This document shows, one piece after another, positions 19,128 through 28,409 of a stretch of 64,000 nt of DNA; the stretch's first letter is position 1, and each line of letters starts with the position of its first letter. Below the pieces are notes generated by a model. That model was not told the origin of the DNA, ran no database searches, and saw nothing but the letters and a program-made list of their open reading frames with translations. A program made the position numbers and the translations under genes. The DNA comes from JAMQPK01 sp963782595. GTDB lineage: Bacteria > Acidobacteriota > Vicinamibacteria > Vicinamibacterales > JAMQPK01. The stretch is from assembly GCA_963782595.1 (NCBI GenBank), contig CAWAKJ010000003.1, forward strand, positions 248,001-312,000, written 5' to 3'.

Positions 19128-20951
19128 TCATGGCAGATGGCAGATGGCAGATGGCAGTGGCAGTTGGCAAAGGCTCGCGCTGGCCTTTGTCATCGCGCTC
19201 GCAGTTCGCTGCCCGGGCGTGATCAGCACGTACCAGAGTTTGAAACTGGCGTCTGACCGCAGGAAGAGGCGATGCACGCCCGCCGAGACGACTCCGGCGG
19301 GGATCGTCAAGCGGTACTCGCTCACCCGCTCTGGATTGTAGGCAAGTGCCAGATCGCCGAGGTTGTGCTCATCGATCGAGACACGAACTGTGGGTAGCTT
19401 GGCAACCAGCGGCTCTGCCGGGTCCATGCGGAAGAGGAGCTCGTACGATCGGGTTTCGGGCAGTACGATTCTGAGCGCCGCGGTGGGCTTGATTGCCGAC
19501 CGCGTTGTGACGTTACCTGAGACGACGACCTCGGACCAGCCATCGGCGAAGAACCAACGATCGCGTTGTCCCGCCCTGATCATGATCGGGTCTCCGTGGA
19601 TGAGTGATTCTCGCGCTACAGCGTATGGCACCACGAAGAGCCAGGCCGCTGTTATCGCCAGGAGGCCAACCAGAAGTGCTGTGACGCGTATGACCTGAGG
19701 ACGCTGCAGCCCCAACCAGGGCCTCGAGTCGCGCTCGCGCAGCAGAGTGCGCGAGCGGCGCACGACCTTGTCCACCAGCCAGAATGCGGCGACGAGGTAA
19801 AACGAGTACGCGAACAGCGTGAGCCGCCACTCGGCGCCGCCGCGGACAGTCCACGTCATGCTGAATGGCACCAGGGAAGCGAGAAATATGAAAAGGAGGA
19901 AGCGCTCATAAGGCCGCCACAACCAGCCGACGAGGCCCCCGATGGCGAGACACCCGATCAGCGTACCAAGACCCGGATACCACGCGTCGAGCCCCACCCA
20001 CTTGTTGGCGAACGGATATACGAAAATTCCACGGACAGCGTTGTCTGAGGCCGCAATCGGACGATGTGCGAACTTGCTGAACGAATAGCTGGTCGCGCTG
20101 ATGGGCGTGATGTCGGTTGCGCCTTCCCGCTTGAGATAGAAGTCCGTGTGGTGGTTGATCGCCAGGAGAGGGTCGCCCGTCGCGATAGCGCAGTTGATCA
20201 GGAACGGCGCGACGAGCGCGGCCGAAATGCCGCTTGCGACGAGGACCTTCCGCCGGACGTCCGGACCTCGCGTCGCGATCAACCAGAGCGCAGCGGGTGC
20301 CAGAAGGGCGATGGACGTAATTCTGGTCAGACAGGCGCCTCCGCCAAGGACGCCGGCGAGGACGGTATTCGCGTTGTTTGGCTGACGGGCGAGACGGATC
20401 CAGGCCCACACAGATGAGACGGCGAAGAACGCGAAGAGCTCATCGCGCCAGCCACCCATTGACCAATGAACGGCGCTTTGATCGATGCCCAGCATCGCTG
20501 CGGCCGCGAGGCCGGCGGCCGGCGACGCGATGCTCGCTCCCAGGGCATACGTGGCAACGAGTGTCAGCAGTCCAAAAAAGATCGATGTGATGCTGACGCC
20601 GACATCGACATCGCCTGTGAGCATCAGTCCGATGCGCGTCATCGCGGGAAACATGGGTTCCCGTACGTGCGCAGCGTAGAAATGTCGCATCTCACGTGCG
20701 AATTTCAAGTAGTTGATCGGGTCGCCGCCCTCGTACGGCGTAGGGTCAGGCCGCCACTGCCAGTTGGGCGTGATGGTGGAACCGGCAGCTCTTACAGAAG
20801 GTTGCATGGCCGCCAGCCATGACGGCCGTTCATAGGGCCCGTAGCTCATGAATAGAGCGTCCAACCGCAGAAGCCCGGCGTATAGCACGATGCCGGTGAG
20901 CAGGGTTGAGACGACGAACATACGCCAGCGCGGCGAGAACACGACGTCCAT
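19128..20951 (-). CDS. GT39/ArnT-like multi-pass membrane glycosyltransferase
   Basis: 607 aa starting at ATG 20951 (MDVVFSPRWRMFVVSTLL), preceded by a GAGGG ribosome site. The frame stays open about 1.2 kb upstream, but that part is antisense to a GT4 gene and is not used. After helix 1, an outside loop carries YEGGDPINYLKFAREM; GWRDELFAF follows later; about eleven helices and a C-terminal beta-rich outside domain complete it. PMT/ArnT-type enzymes use polyprenyl-phosphate sugars. The last 13 or so residues (LCQLPLPSAICHLP) are encoded by the intergenic heptad array, so the original stop was probably further in. Confidence 0.78.
   Translation of the reverse strand: MDVVFSPRWRMFVVSTLLTGIVLYAGLLRLDALFMSYGPYERPSWLAAMQPSVRAAGSTITPNWQWRPDPTPYEGGDPINYLKFAREMRHFYAAHVREPMFPAMTRIGLMLTGDVDVGVSITSIFFGLLTLVATYALGASIASPAAGLAAAAMLGIDQSAVHWSMGGWRDELFAFFAVSSVWAWIRLARQPNNANTVLAGVLGGGACLTRITSIALLAPAALWLIATRGPDVRRKVLVASGISAALVAPFLINCAIATGDPLLAINHHTDFYLKREGATDITPISATSYSFSKFAHRPIAASDNAVRGIFVYPFANKWVGLDAWYPGLGTLIGCLAIGGLVGWLWRPYERFLLFIFLASLVPFSMTWTVRGGAEWRLTLFAYSFYLVAAFWLVDKVVRRSRTLLRERDSRPWLGLQRPQVIRVTALLVGLLAITAAWLFVVPYAVARESLIHGDPIMIRAGQRDRWFFADGWSEVVVSGNVTTRSAIKPTAALRIVLPETRSYELLFRMDPAEPLVAKLPTVRVSIDEHNLGDLALAYNPERVSEYRLTIPAGVVSAGVHRLFLRSDASFKLWYVLITPGQRTASAMTKASASLCQLPLPSAICHLP
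19132..19168. repeat. 7-nt array (GGCAGAT)
   Basis: GGCAGAT occurs three times in a row, then shorter variants GGCAGT and GGCAGTT. It lies between two convergent genes and encodes the C-terminal tail of the GT-C protein. Confidence 0.9.
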
Positions 20952-21002
20952 CTTACCCTCGCTCAATCGTCTGCCACTCAATCGCGATATAGAATCGCCG
21001 CA

Positions 21003-22172
21003 TTGAAAATCCTGTACTCGGCGATCGACCAGACGGTGCCGGACGCGCATGGCGGGTCCGTTCACGTGAGGTCTGTCGCCGAAGGGTTGAGCGCGCTCGG
21101 ACACGAAGTGCACGTACTGGCCTCGCCCGGGCGTCTCGGAGCTTTTCCAAAAGGCCCGGTCACGTGGTGGTCCTTGCCGCCGCCGTTCGGCGATCGCCGG
21201 CTGCGTTTGCTGCGCGCACGAAAGGTGCTCGACCGCGCGCGCTCTCTGAACCCTGATGTCATTATCGAGCGCTACTACAACTTCGGCGGCGAAGGCATTC
21301 TCGCCGCGCGCCGGATCGGGGCGCTGGCGGTGCTCGAGGTCAACGCGCCTGTCGTGGACTATCCGGGATCTCCGAAGCAGTGGGTCGATCGCCTCCTCGT
21401 CGTGCAGCCTTTCCGGCGGTGGCGCGAGTGGCAATGCCGCGCCGCCGATCTCATCGTGACGCCCAGCCTGCGCATCATTCCCGAAGAGGTTCCGCCCTCG
21501 CGCGTGCTCCAGACCGAATGGGGCGCCGACACGAACCAGTTCCGGCCCGGAACTGCCGGTCCGATTCCGTTCACTCGGAACCCGGGGGAGACCGTTGTGA
21601 CGTTCATCGGTGCGTTCCGCGCCTGGCACGGCGCCATTCACCTGGTCCAGGCGATGCGGATGCTGCACGACCGGGGCAGGCGCGACATCAAGGCGGTTCT
21701 CATCGGCAGCGGTCCTGAATTGACTCAGGTACAACGAGCGGCGCAAGGTCTGGACACGATCTCCTTTACCGGTGCTCTTCCGCACGAGGCGATACCGGCT
21801 GCCCTCGCCGCTGCAGACATCGGCGCCGCGCCGTTTGATGTGAGCGTCCATGCGCCGCTGCAGCGCGAATTCTACTGGTCGCCTCTCAAGATCTTCGAGT
21901 ACATGGCTTCGGCGCTGCCGGTCGTGGCGCCGCAGATCGACCGCCTTGCGCAGATCATCAGGGACGGCCGCGAAGGCTTGCTCTATGACCCACGTGAGCC
22001 AGCGTCTCTTGCGGCGGCGATCGCCCGGCTCGCGGATGACGCGGGTCTGCGCCAGCACCTCGGATCGGCAGCCCGGGCGCGGGTGGTCGAGCACTATAGT
22101 TGGCAGAGTCATTGCCGGGCGCTGGATCGCGCCCTGCGGGCCCCACGCCATGCGCATTCTCATCACCACTGA
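21003..22172 (+). CDS. glycosyltransferase family 4
   Basis: 389 aa from TTG at 21003 (KILYSAIDQTVPDAHGGSVHV). The GGSVHV loop, EVNAPVVDYP, VVTFIGAFRAWHG, LIGSG and YWSPLKIFEYMASALPVVA blocks give a normal GT4 order. First gene of a rightward run of three GT4 genes with overlapping ends (23 bp and 14 bp), so expression is coupled. Divergent from the GT-C gene with 51 bp between starts. Confidence 0.88.
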   Translation: MKILYSAIDQTVPDAHGGSVHVRSVAEGLSALGHEVHVLASPGRLGAFPKGPVTWWSLPPPFGDRRLRLLRARKVLDRARSLNPDVIIERYYNFGGEGILAARRIGALAVLEVNAPVVDYPGSPKQWVDRLLVVQPFRRWREWQCRAADLIVTPSLRIIPEEVPPSRVLQTEWGADTNQFRPGTAGPIPFTRNPGETVVTFIGAFRAWHGAIHLVQAMRMLHDRGRRDIKAVLIGSGPELTQVQRAAQGLDTISFTGALPHEAIPAALAAADIGAAPFDVSVHAPLQREFYWSPLKIFEYMASALPVVAPQIDRLAQIIRDGREGLLYDPREPASLAAAIARLADDAGLRQHLGSAARARVVEHYSWQSHCRALDRALRAPRHAHSHHH

Positions 22173-23424
22173 CGCGTTTCCGCCGACCTCGGGAGGCAGC
22201 GGCTGGAGCGCCTACGAGCTGGCCAGAGGGCTGCGCGCCGCAGGGCACGAGATCTTCGTCCTCGAGACTTACTCGGAACGCGACCCGGTGCCGCAGGACT
22301 ATGACGGTTTCAGCGTCGCGAGCTTTCCCGCGTTTGCGCCGCGGGTGCCGTTCGTGCGCAACTTCTTCCGGAACGAGCGCCTTTATGCCCGGCTGAGCTC
22401 TCATCTCCTCGACGTGATACGCAAGCAGCGCATCAATCTCGTTCACGCGCAGCATGTGCTGACGGGGCCGGCTTCGGTGACCGCCGCGAAACGCGCGGGC
22501 ATTCCGTCGGTGTGCACCGTCCGCGACTACTGGCCGCTTTGCTACTGGAGCGACCTGCTCGTCGATCCCGAAGCCGGCGCTCTCTGCCCTGGTTGTTCTG
22601 CATCGGGCATGACTCGATGCCTGGCGCCACGCACGGGTCCTGCATGGCCGCTCACACTCCCGGCCATCCCGTACATGCGAGCCAACCTGCGCCGGAAACA
22701 GACTGATCTCGCCGGGGCCGACGTCATCGTAGCGGTCAGCAACCATGTGGCAGCGACGCTGCGCGAGCGTGCTCCGGCGCTGGCACACTCGCGGATTGAA
22801 GTCATCCCCAATGGCGTCGATCTACGGGAAATCGCTCCCGGAGCGATTTCGGGGCCGCCTGCGAATCAGCCGTACGCATTGTTCGTGGGCAAGCTGGCGA
22901 AGAACAAGGGCGCGAATGCGCTGGTTCGAGTCGTCAGGCAGGCGCGTCTCGAGATGCCGCTCGTGGTGGTGGGCGACGGCCCCGAACGCGCGTCGATCGA
23001 GAAGGCAGCCGCCGACGCTCAGTGCGATATACGCGTGCTCGGCTGGCTGGAGAGGCGCGAGGTGTTTCGGTGGTTGCGTCACGCGACGCTGCTGATCTTT
23101 CCTTCCACCTGGCCCGAACCGTTGAGCCGGGTGCTCATCGAAGCCAGCGCGTTGTCTGTCCCGATCGCCGCCATGAGTACCGGCGGCACAGCAGACATCA
23201 TCGTCGACGAGGAGACCGGCCTGCTGTCCACGTCAGTCGAGGAGCTTTCCGATGACGTCGCGCACCTTGTGTCCGACGCCGCGCTCCGCGCGCGGCTCGG
23301 CGCGGCGGCAGCCAGGCGAGCCGAGTCGCTCTTCGACATCCGCGTGGTGACTGCGCGAATGGACGCTCTCTACCGCTCGCTCGTTTCCACCTCGTCAGGC
23401 CGGAACCTGAATGCGAGCGCGTGA
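22150..23424 (+). CDS. glycosyltransferase family 4
   Basis: 424 aa from ATG 22150 (MRILITTDAFPPTSGGSGW). An earlier in-frame start at 21850 is antisense-like and not used. It has the GGSGW acceptor loop, a Cys-containing central segment (CTVRDYWPLCYWS, CPGC, TRCL) common in one GT4 subgroup, IEVIPNGVDLREI, ALFVGKLAKNKG, and WPEPLSRVLIEASALSVPI as the EX7E region. Middle gene of the three-gene GT4 run. Confidence 0.9.
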   Translation: MRILITTDAFPPTSGGSGWSAYELARGLRAAGHEIFVLETYSERDPVPQDYDGFSVASFPAFAPRVPFVRNFFRNERLYARLSSHLLDVIRKQRINLVHAQHVLTGPASVTAAKRAGIPSVCTVRDYWPLCYWSDLLVDPEAGALCPGCSASGMTRCLAPRTGPAWPLTLPAIPYMRANLRRKQTDLAGADVIVAVSNHVAATLRERAPALAHSRIEVIPNGVDLREIAPGAISGPPANQPYALFVGKLAKNKGANALVRVVRQARLEMPLVVVGDGPERASIEKAAADAQCDIRVLGWLERREVFRWLRHATLLIFPSTWPEPLSRVLIEASALSVPIAAMSTGGTADIIVDEETGLLSTSVEELSDDVAHLVSDAALRARLGAAAARRAESLFDIRVVTARMDALYRSLVSTSSGRNLNASA

Positions 23425-24718
23425 AGGACAGTCGCTGCGGGTGGCGGTTCTCGCACGCTCGGTCTATCCGTTGCACCGCTACGGCGGCCTCGAACGCCAC
23501 GTCTACGACCTCGTGCGCTGCCTGTTGGCTCGCGACGTTCGCATCACGCTCGTCGCGCCGCCCGCCGCGGCCGACCGCCCATCCGACACTCGCGCCGATG
23601 CCGTGTTCCGCCATCCGAATCTCACGATGCGGGCGGTGCCGTACATCACTTTTCCGTTCGCCAACAGGCGCGGAACGACGATTCTCGATCGAAGCACGGC
23701 ATATCCGGTGTTTGGACTGCGCGCGGGACGCCTCGCGGCACGACTCGCGGTCTCGGGCGACATCGACATCGTTCATGGGCTTGGCGCGAGTGTGCTGGGC
23801 TACGCAACGGCCCGCCTCGCACACGGCACGCGTGCGCCGCTCGTCTTCAATCCCCAGGGGCTCGAGGAGTTTGGTGCAACCAATCCTTCACGGGCGCCGC
23901 TCAAGCGCCTGGCCTATTGGCCGCTGCGCGTGGCGGTTCGCCGCACGGCGAAGGCCGCGGACTGCGTCATTGCGACGGATCGGTCGCTCGTCAAGCCCGT
24001 TCTCGCGCACTTGCCCGTCAGCCGGCGCGCGGTCCGTGTGATCCCCAATGCCGTCGAGCTCGCCGAGTGCGACCGCCCCGGTGTCGCCGATCGGGCGCTC
24101 ATGTTGCGCGCCCGCTACGGCATGCAGCCGGACGACGTCCTGCTCGTCAGCGCCGGCCGGCTCGAAGCGAACAAAGGCTTTGGAGTCCTGGTGCACGCGC
24201 TGGGCGGCCTGCAGCGCGACAACGTGCTGCCAGAACGCTGGCGCTGGGTGCTCGTGGGCGAGGGGCCGATGCGCGACGAGCTGCAGCGAGAGATTGCCTC
24301 GGCCGCCCTCGGACAACACGTGACGCTCGCCGGCCGCGTCGATGCCGACGAGCTTCACGGTTGGTACGAGGCGGCGACGCTGTTCGTCCATCCGACGCTG
24401 TACGAGGGCAGCTCTCTCGTCACGCTCGAAGCGATGGCGCACAGGCGTGCGATTGTGGCAACCGCAGCGGGCGGCTTGCCCGACAAGGTGATTCCCAATG
24501 GCAACGGCTGGCTCGTGCCGCCCGGAGACGCGCCAGCGCTCGCGGCCGCGATTCGCTCGGCGCTCTCCGATCGACGTCGTCTTCCCGTCATGGGCGATGC
24601 CAGCCGAGCGCTCGTCGAGCGGGAGTTTTCGTGGGATACCGCAGTCGATCGCTTGATTCAGCTGTACGAAGAGCTCCTGTACAGGAAATCAAGGGGCCAG
24701 GCAGCGGTTCAGGCCTGA
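23411..24718 (+). CDS. glycosyltransferase family 4
   Basis: 435 aa. LARSVYPLHRYGGLERHV is the N-terminal loop, then FNPQGLEEFG, VRVIPNAVELAE, LLVSAGRLEANKG, VGEGP and YEGSSLVTLEAMAHRRAIV as EX7E. Last of the three GT4 genes. Its stop at 24718 is 3 bp from the end of the convergent oxidase gene, so no room exists for a conventional terminator between them. Confidence 0.9.
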   Translation: MRAREGQSLRVAVLARSVYPLHRYGGLERHVYDLVRCLLARDVRITLVAPPAAADRPSDTRADAVFRHPNLTMRAVPYITFPFANRRGTTILDRSTAYPVFGLRAGRLAARLAVSGDIDIVHGLGASVLGYATARLAHGTRAPLVFNPQGLEEFGATNPSRAPLKRLAYWPLRVAVRRTAKAADCVIATDRSLVKPVLAHLPVSRRAVRVIPNAVELAECDRPGVADRALMLRARYGMQPDDVLLVSAGRLEANKGFGVLVHALGGLQRDNVLPERWRWVLVGEGPMRDELQREIASAALGQHVTLAGRVDADELHGWYEAATLFVHPTLYEGSSLVTLEAMAHRRAIVATAAGGLPDKVIPNGNGWLVPPGDAPALAAAIRSALSDRRRLPVMGDASRALVEREFSWDTAVDRLIQLYEELLYRKSRGQAAVQA

Positions 24719-24721
24719 CAC

Positions 24722-25816
24722 CTACCGCTGGCCAGCAACCAGTCCAGCCACCAGATCCCCAATCGCCAGACACGACGTGAGACCGGGCGACTCGATACCC
24801 GCGGCCTGAAGCAGGTATGCGTTCTGCACATCGCGCTCGATGATGAAGTCGGCAAACGTTTCGTGCGGTCCGTGCAGCTTGGCGCGGATGCCCGTTCCGC
24901 CCGGCTGCAGATCGGTCAGCTCGATCGCGGGCAACAGCCGGCGTGCGTGTGCGAGAAACGCCTCGAGCGGAAGGCGCTGTCCCTCGTAGTCTTCTTTCGA
25001 TTCCTGATACTTCGCCGTCGGCCCGACCAGGACGCTGCCCCACGTCGTTCGTGCGAGGTGCACCCCGAGGCCCGAGCCGTCTGTGTGCGGCAGCGGATAC
25101 ACCAGACCGTTTACCAGATGCCGCTTCGCCGGCGCGAGCTCCGCGTATTCGCCACGGCACGGGTGAATGCGGAATCGGCGTCCGCCGAGCATCGCCGACA
25201 CGTCGTCTGCGTAGAGACCGGCTGCGTTCACAACGGTGCCGGCGACGAATCGCTCATGAGGCGTGGCGAGCTCGACTCCGGCATGTGAAACAGTCGCGCC
25301 GACGAGCTGCGTACCCAGGAGCATCGCCACGTCGTTGTCCCGGCAAAGACGGCTCAGCGTGTTGACCAGCGCTTCGGCCTCGACGATGCCCGTGTCCGGC
25401 GACCAGATGGCCGCCACGGCGTTGACGTGCGGCTCTCGACGGCGGACGAAATCCAGTCCCACCATTTCAAGCGTCGCGCCGTTGGCGACGCCTCGAACGC
25501 GCAATGCTTCCAGGTCGAGCAGCTCGCTCTCGTCTGCGGCGACCAGAAGTTTGCCGCAGCGGTGATGTGGCACGCCGTACTGGCTGCAAAATTCATAGAG
25601 ATCCTCGCGTCCCTTGACGCAAAGCCTGGCTTTCAACGAGCCGGGTGGATAGTAGATGCCCGCGTGAATCACGCCGCTGTTATGCGTGCTCATCCCCCGG
25701 CCCGGACGCGATTGTTGCTCGATCAGGCAGACGCTGGCGCCACGTCCGGAGAGTTTCCACGCGACTGCCAGGCCGACGACGCCGCCGCCGACGACCGCCA
25801 CGTCGATTTCATTCAT
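24722..25816 (-). CDS. LhgO-like FAD-dependent oxidoreductase (L-2-hydroxyglutarate oxidase type)
   Basis: 364 aa of the DAO superfamily. N-terminal FAD-binding GGGVVGLAVAWKL at 10-22, then the family-typical STHNSGVIHAGIYYPPGSLKA, CRGEYAEL, and C-terminal LQAAGIESPGLTSCLAIG. LhgO oxidises L-2-hydroxyglutarate to 2-oxoglutarate with electrons to the quinone pool. That is a housekeeping repair role unrelated to glycan synthesis, yet it lies between a GT4 run and an aminotransferase. A glutamate-using aminotransferase is next door, but a link through 2-oxoglutarate is speculative. Confidence 0.85.
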   Translation of the reverse strand: MNEIDVAVVGGGVVGLAVAWKLSGRGASVCLIEQQSRPGRGMSTHNSGVIHAGIYYPPGSLKARLCVKGREDLYEFCSQYGVPHHRCGKLLVAADESELLDLEALRVRGVANGATLEMVGLDFVRRREPHVNAVAAIWSPDTGIVEAEALVNTLSRLCRDNDVAMLLGTQLVGATVSHAGVELATPHERFVAGTVVNAAGLYADDVSAMLGGRRFRIHPCRGEYAELAPAKRHLVNGLVYPLPHTDGSGLGVHLARTTWGSVLVGPTAKYQESKEDYEGQRLPLEAFLAHARRLLPAIELTDLQPGGTGIRAKLHGPHETFADFIIERDVQNAYLLQAAGIESPGLTSCLAIGDLVAGLVAGQR

Positions 25817-25845
25817 GCGATCTCATACGGTAGGATACGAAGCTC

Positions 25846-26980
25846 ATGCTTGTGGCGCAAAGGGTCCCGCTCCTCGATCTGAAAGCACAATTTGCGCCGC
25901 TTCGCGCTGAAGTGCTCGCGGCCATCACGCGCGTGTGCGACGCGCAGCAGTTTATCCTGGGGCCGGAAGTCGAAGGGCTCGAGCGCGAGCTCGCGGCGTT
26001 TTTGGATGTGCCGCATGCAATCGGCGTGTCGTCTGGAACCGATGCGTTGCTCGCGGCGCTGATGGCACTGGATGTCGGCCCCGGCGACGAGGTCGTGACC
26101 ACGCCGTTTTCGTTCTTTGCCACTGCCGGCAGCATCGCCCGGCTTGGTGCCCGTCCTGTGTTCGTGGACATCGATCCGGTCACCTTCAACATCGATGCGG
26201 GTGCAGTTGAGTCTTCGATGACCCCGTCCACCAGGGCCATCATGCCCGTGCATTTGTTCGGCCAGAGCGCCGATATGGACGCGATTCTCGCACTCGCTGC
26301 CCGCAAATCGATCCCTGTCGTCGAGGACGCGGCCCAGGCCATCGGCACGAAGTACCGCAATCGCGCGGTCGGCGGGCTCGGCACGATCGGGTGCTTTTCG
26401 TTCTTCCCGTCGAAGAATCTTGGTACATTCGGCGACGGAGGACTGGTGACGACACGCGATGCGGCGCTCGCGCGCAAGGTGCGTGCGATTCGTCAGCACG
26501 GCGGTGAGACCAAATATCATCACGAATCGGTCGGCGCGAACTTCCGCCTCGACGCATTGCAGGCAGCGATTCTGCGCGTGAAGCTTCCGCATCTGCACGC
26601 CTGGACGCTCGGCGAGGCGCCGCAATGCTGAACGGTACGACGCGATGTTCGCGGACGCGGACCTCGCGGGCGTCGTGGGGCTGCCGGCACGCGCCGCGAA
26701 CTCGACGCACATTTACAATCAGTACGTAATCCGGACGCCAGAGCGGGAGCGGCTGCGCGCGCACCTGCGCGATCGGGACATCGGCACAGAGGTGTACTAC
26801 CCGATCCCGCTGCACCTGCAGCCCTGTTTTCGCAATCTTGCCTACTCGGCAGGGGCGTTTCCGGCCGCCGAAGCGGCCTCCAGAGAAGTGCTGGCGCTGC
26901 CGATATACGGTGAGCTGACCGAGGCACAGCAGGCGTGGGTCGTCGAGTCGATCCGCGAATTCTTTCAACAGAGAGCGTGA
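25846..26980 (+). CDS. DegT/DnrJ/EryC1-family sugar aminotransferase, one apparent frameshift
   Basis: N-terminal part (261 aa, from ATG 25846) has VPLLDLKAQFAPLR, SSGTDALLAAL, VVEDAAQAIG and FFPSKNLGTFGDGG with the PLP Schiff-base Lys, so it is a true aminotransferase. It goes out of frame after LHAWTLG; the rest resumes in the +1 frame as ARRRNAERYDAMFADADLAG and runs to 26980 (YPIPLHLQPCF is the conserved C-terminal loop). The shift lies at about 26608-26616. Full length is about 378 aa. It resembles WbpE-like 3-aminotransferases, and a WbpA-like dehydrogenase follows within 3 bp. The matching 3-dehydrogenase (WbpB) and acetyltransferase (WbpD) are not in the window. Confidence 0.82.
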
Positions 26981-26982
26981 AC

Positions 26983-28267
26983 ATGGATTTGCTGCAGCGA
27001 ATCGGGAGTGGTGAGGCACGAGTCGGCATCATCGGTCTCGGCTATGTGGGACTGCCGTTGGCCGTCGAATTCGCGAAAGCGGGGCTTGCACGTCATCGGC
27101 TACGACGTCGACCAGACGAAGGTCGACGCGCTGATGGCCGGCAAGAGCTATATTCCGGACGTTCCCAGCGAAGAGCTCGCCGAGGTCGTCAAAGCCGGCA
27201 CGTTCCGGGCCACGACCGACCAGCGCCAGCTTGCCGACGTCGACGTCATCGACATCTGCGTGCCGACTCCGCTGCGCAAGACACGCGACCCGGATCTGTC
27301 GTACGTCGTCAAGGCGATCGAGGCCACGGCGGCTGTTCTTCGCAAAGGCCAGCTCGTCATTCTCGAATCGACCACCTATCCAGGAACGACCGAGGAGGTT
27401 GCGCAGCCCGCTCTCGAGGCGGGCGGACTGAAGGTCGGGCGCGATTTCTTCCTTGCCTTCTCGCCCGAGCGCGTCGATCCGGGCAACAAGACCTACACGA
27501 CGAAGAACATTCCCAAAGTGGTTGGCGGCATCGACCCGACGAGCACCGAGCTCGCGGCGGCCTTGTACGGCAGAGTCGTCGGCAACGTCGTGAAGGTGGG
27601 AACACGCGCGTCGCCGAGATGGTGAAGCTGCTCGAGAATACCTTCCGGGCCGTGAACATCGGGCTTGTCAACGAAATCGCGCTGATGTGCCACGGCTCGA
27701 CATCGACGTGTGGGAAGTGATCGACGCGGCGGGACCAAGCCGTTCGGGTTCATGCCGTTCTATCCGGGCCCGGGGCTGGGGGGCCACTGTATTCCCATCG
27801 ACCCGTTTTATCTGTCATGGAAGGCGCGCCAGAGCGGATTCGAGTGCCGGTTCATCGAGCTGGCCGGCAACGTGAACGGGGCGATGCCCGAGTTTGTCAT
27901 CGAGCGCGTCACCGATGCCCTGAACTCTGCGAAGAAGAGCGTCAACGGGTCGAAGATTCACCTGCTTGGTGTCGCGTACAAGAAAGATGTAGGCGACGTG
28001 CGCGAGTCGCCGGCACTCGACATCCTCGAGCTGCTGCACCGCCGCGGCGCGACGCTCAGTTACAGCGATCCGTTCGTGCCGTCGCTGAAACTCGGCGACA
28101 AGACGCTCGCGTCGACCGATCCAGAGAAAGGAACCGTGGACTGCGCGGTAATTTGCACGAATCACACCGCGTTCGACTACGACGCGTTGGTGAAGAAGTT
28201 CCCGCTCATCGTCGATACCAGGAACGCGTTACGCGGGCGAACCGACAAGGGGATTTTTCGTTTATAG
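26983..28267 (+). CDS. UDP-N-acetylhexosamine 6-dehydrogenase (WbpA/TviB type), four apparent frameshifts
   Basis: Start at ATG 26983 (MDLLQRIGSG); a GTG at 26977 overlaps the previous stop. Reading across three frames recovers the whole enzyme: GIIGLGYVGLPLAVEFAKAG; LHVIGYDVDQTKV to ESTTYPGTTEEV and SPERVDPGN; NTRVAEMVKLLENTFRAVN; LDIDVWEVIDAA; then PFYPGPGLGGHCIPIDPFY with the catalytic Cys, to 28267. The shifts are near 27082, 27599, 27693 and 27731; three fall in runs of three or four G where one base more or less restores the frame. It oxidises C6 of UDP-GlcNAc or UDP-GalNAc to a uronate with 2 NAD+. No nonsense substitution is seen. Confidence 0.82.
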
Positions 28268-28409
28268 GAATCGGACGCGTCTCGTGGCAACCCGCCGTAT
28301 CGTGCGTCGGCAGTTGACTTGCCTCAACAGTGAGCCATAATCTCCGGTGGCTGGGGGACGCTCATCAGGCGTCGACGCTCGGCGCCGGACATTTTTCGAC
28401 ATCGAATCC

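Noticed and set aside
20952..22169. Upstream 406-codon extension of the GT-C gene at 19128
   Set aside because: Antisense to a good GT4 gene, no helices or motifs, and a proper start with GAGGG lies at 20951.
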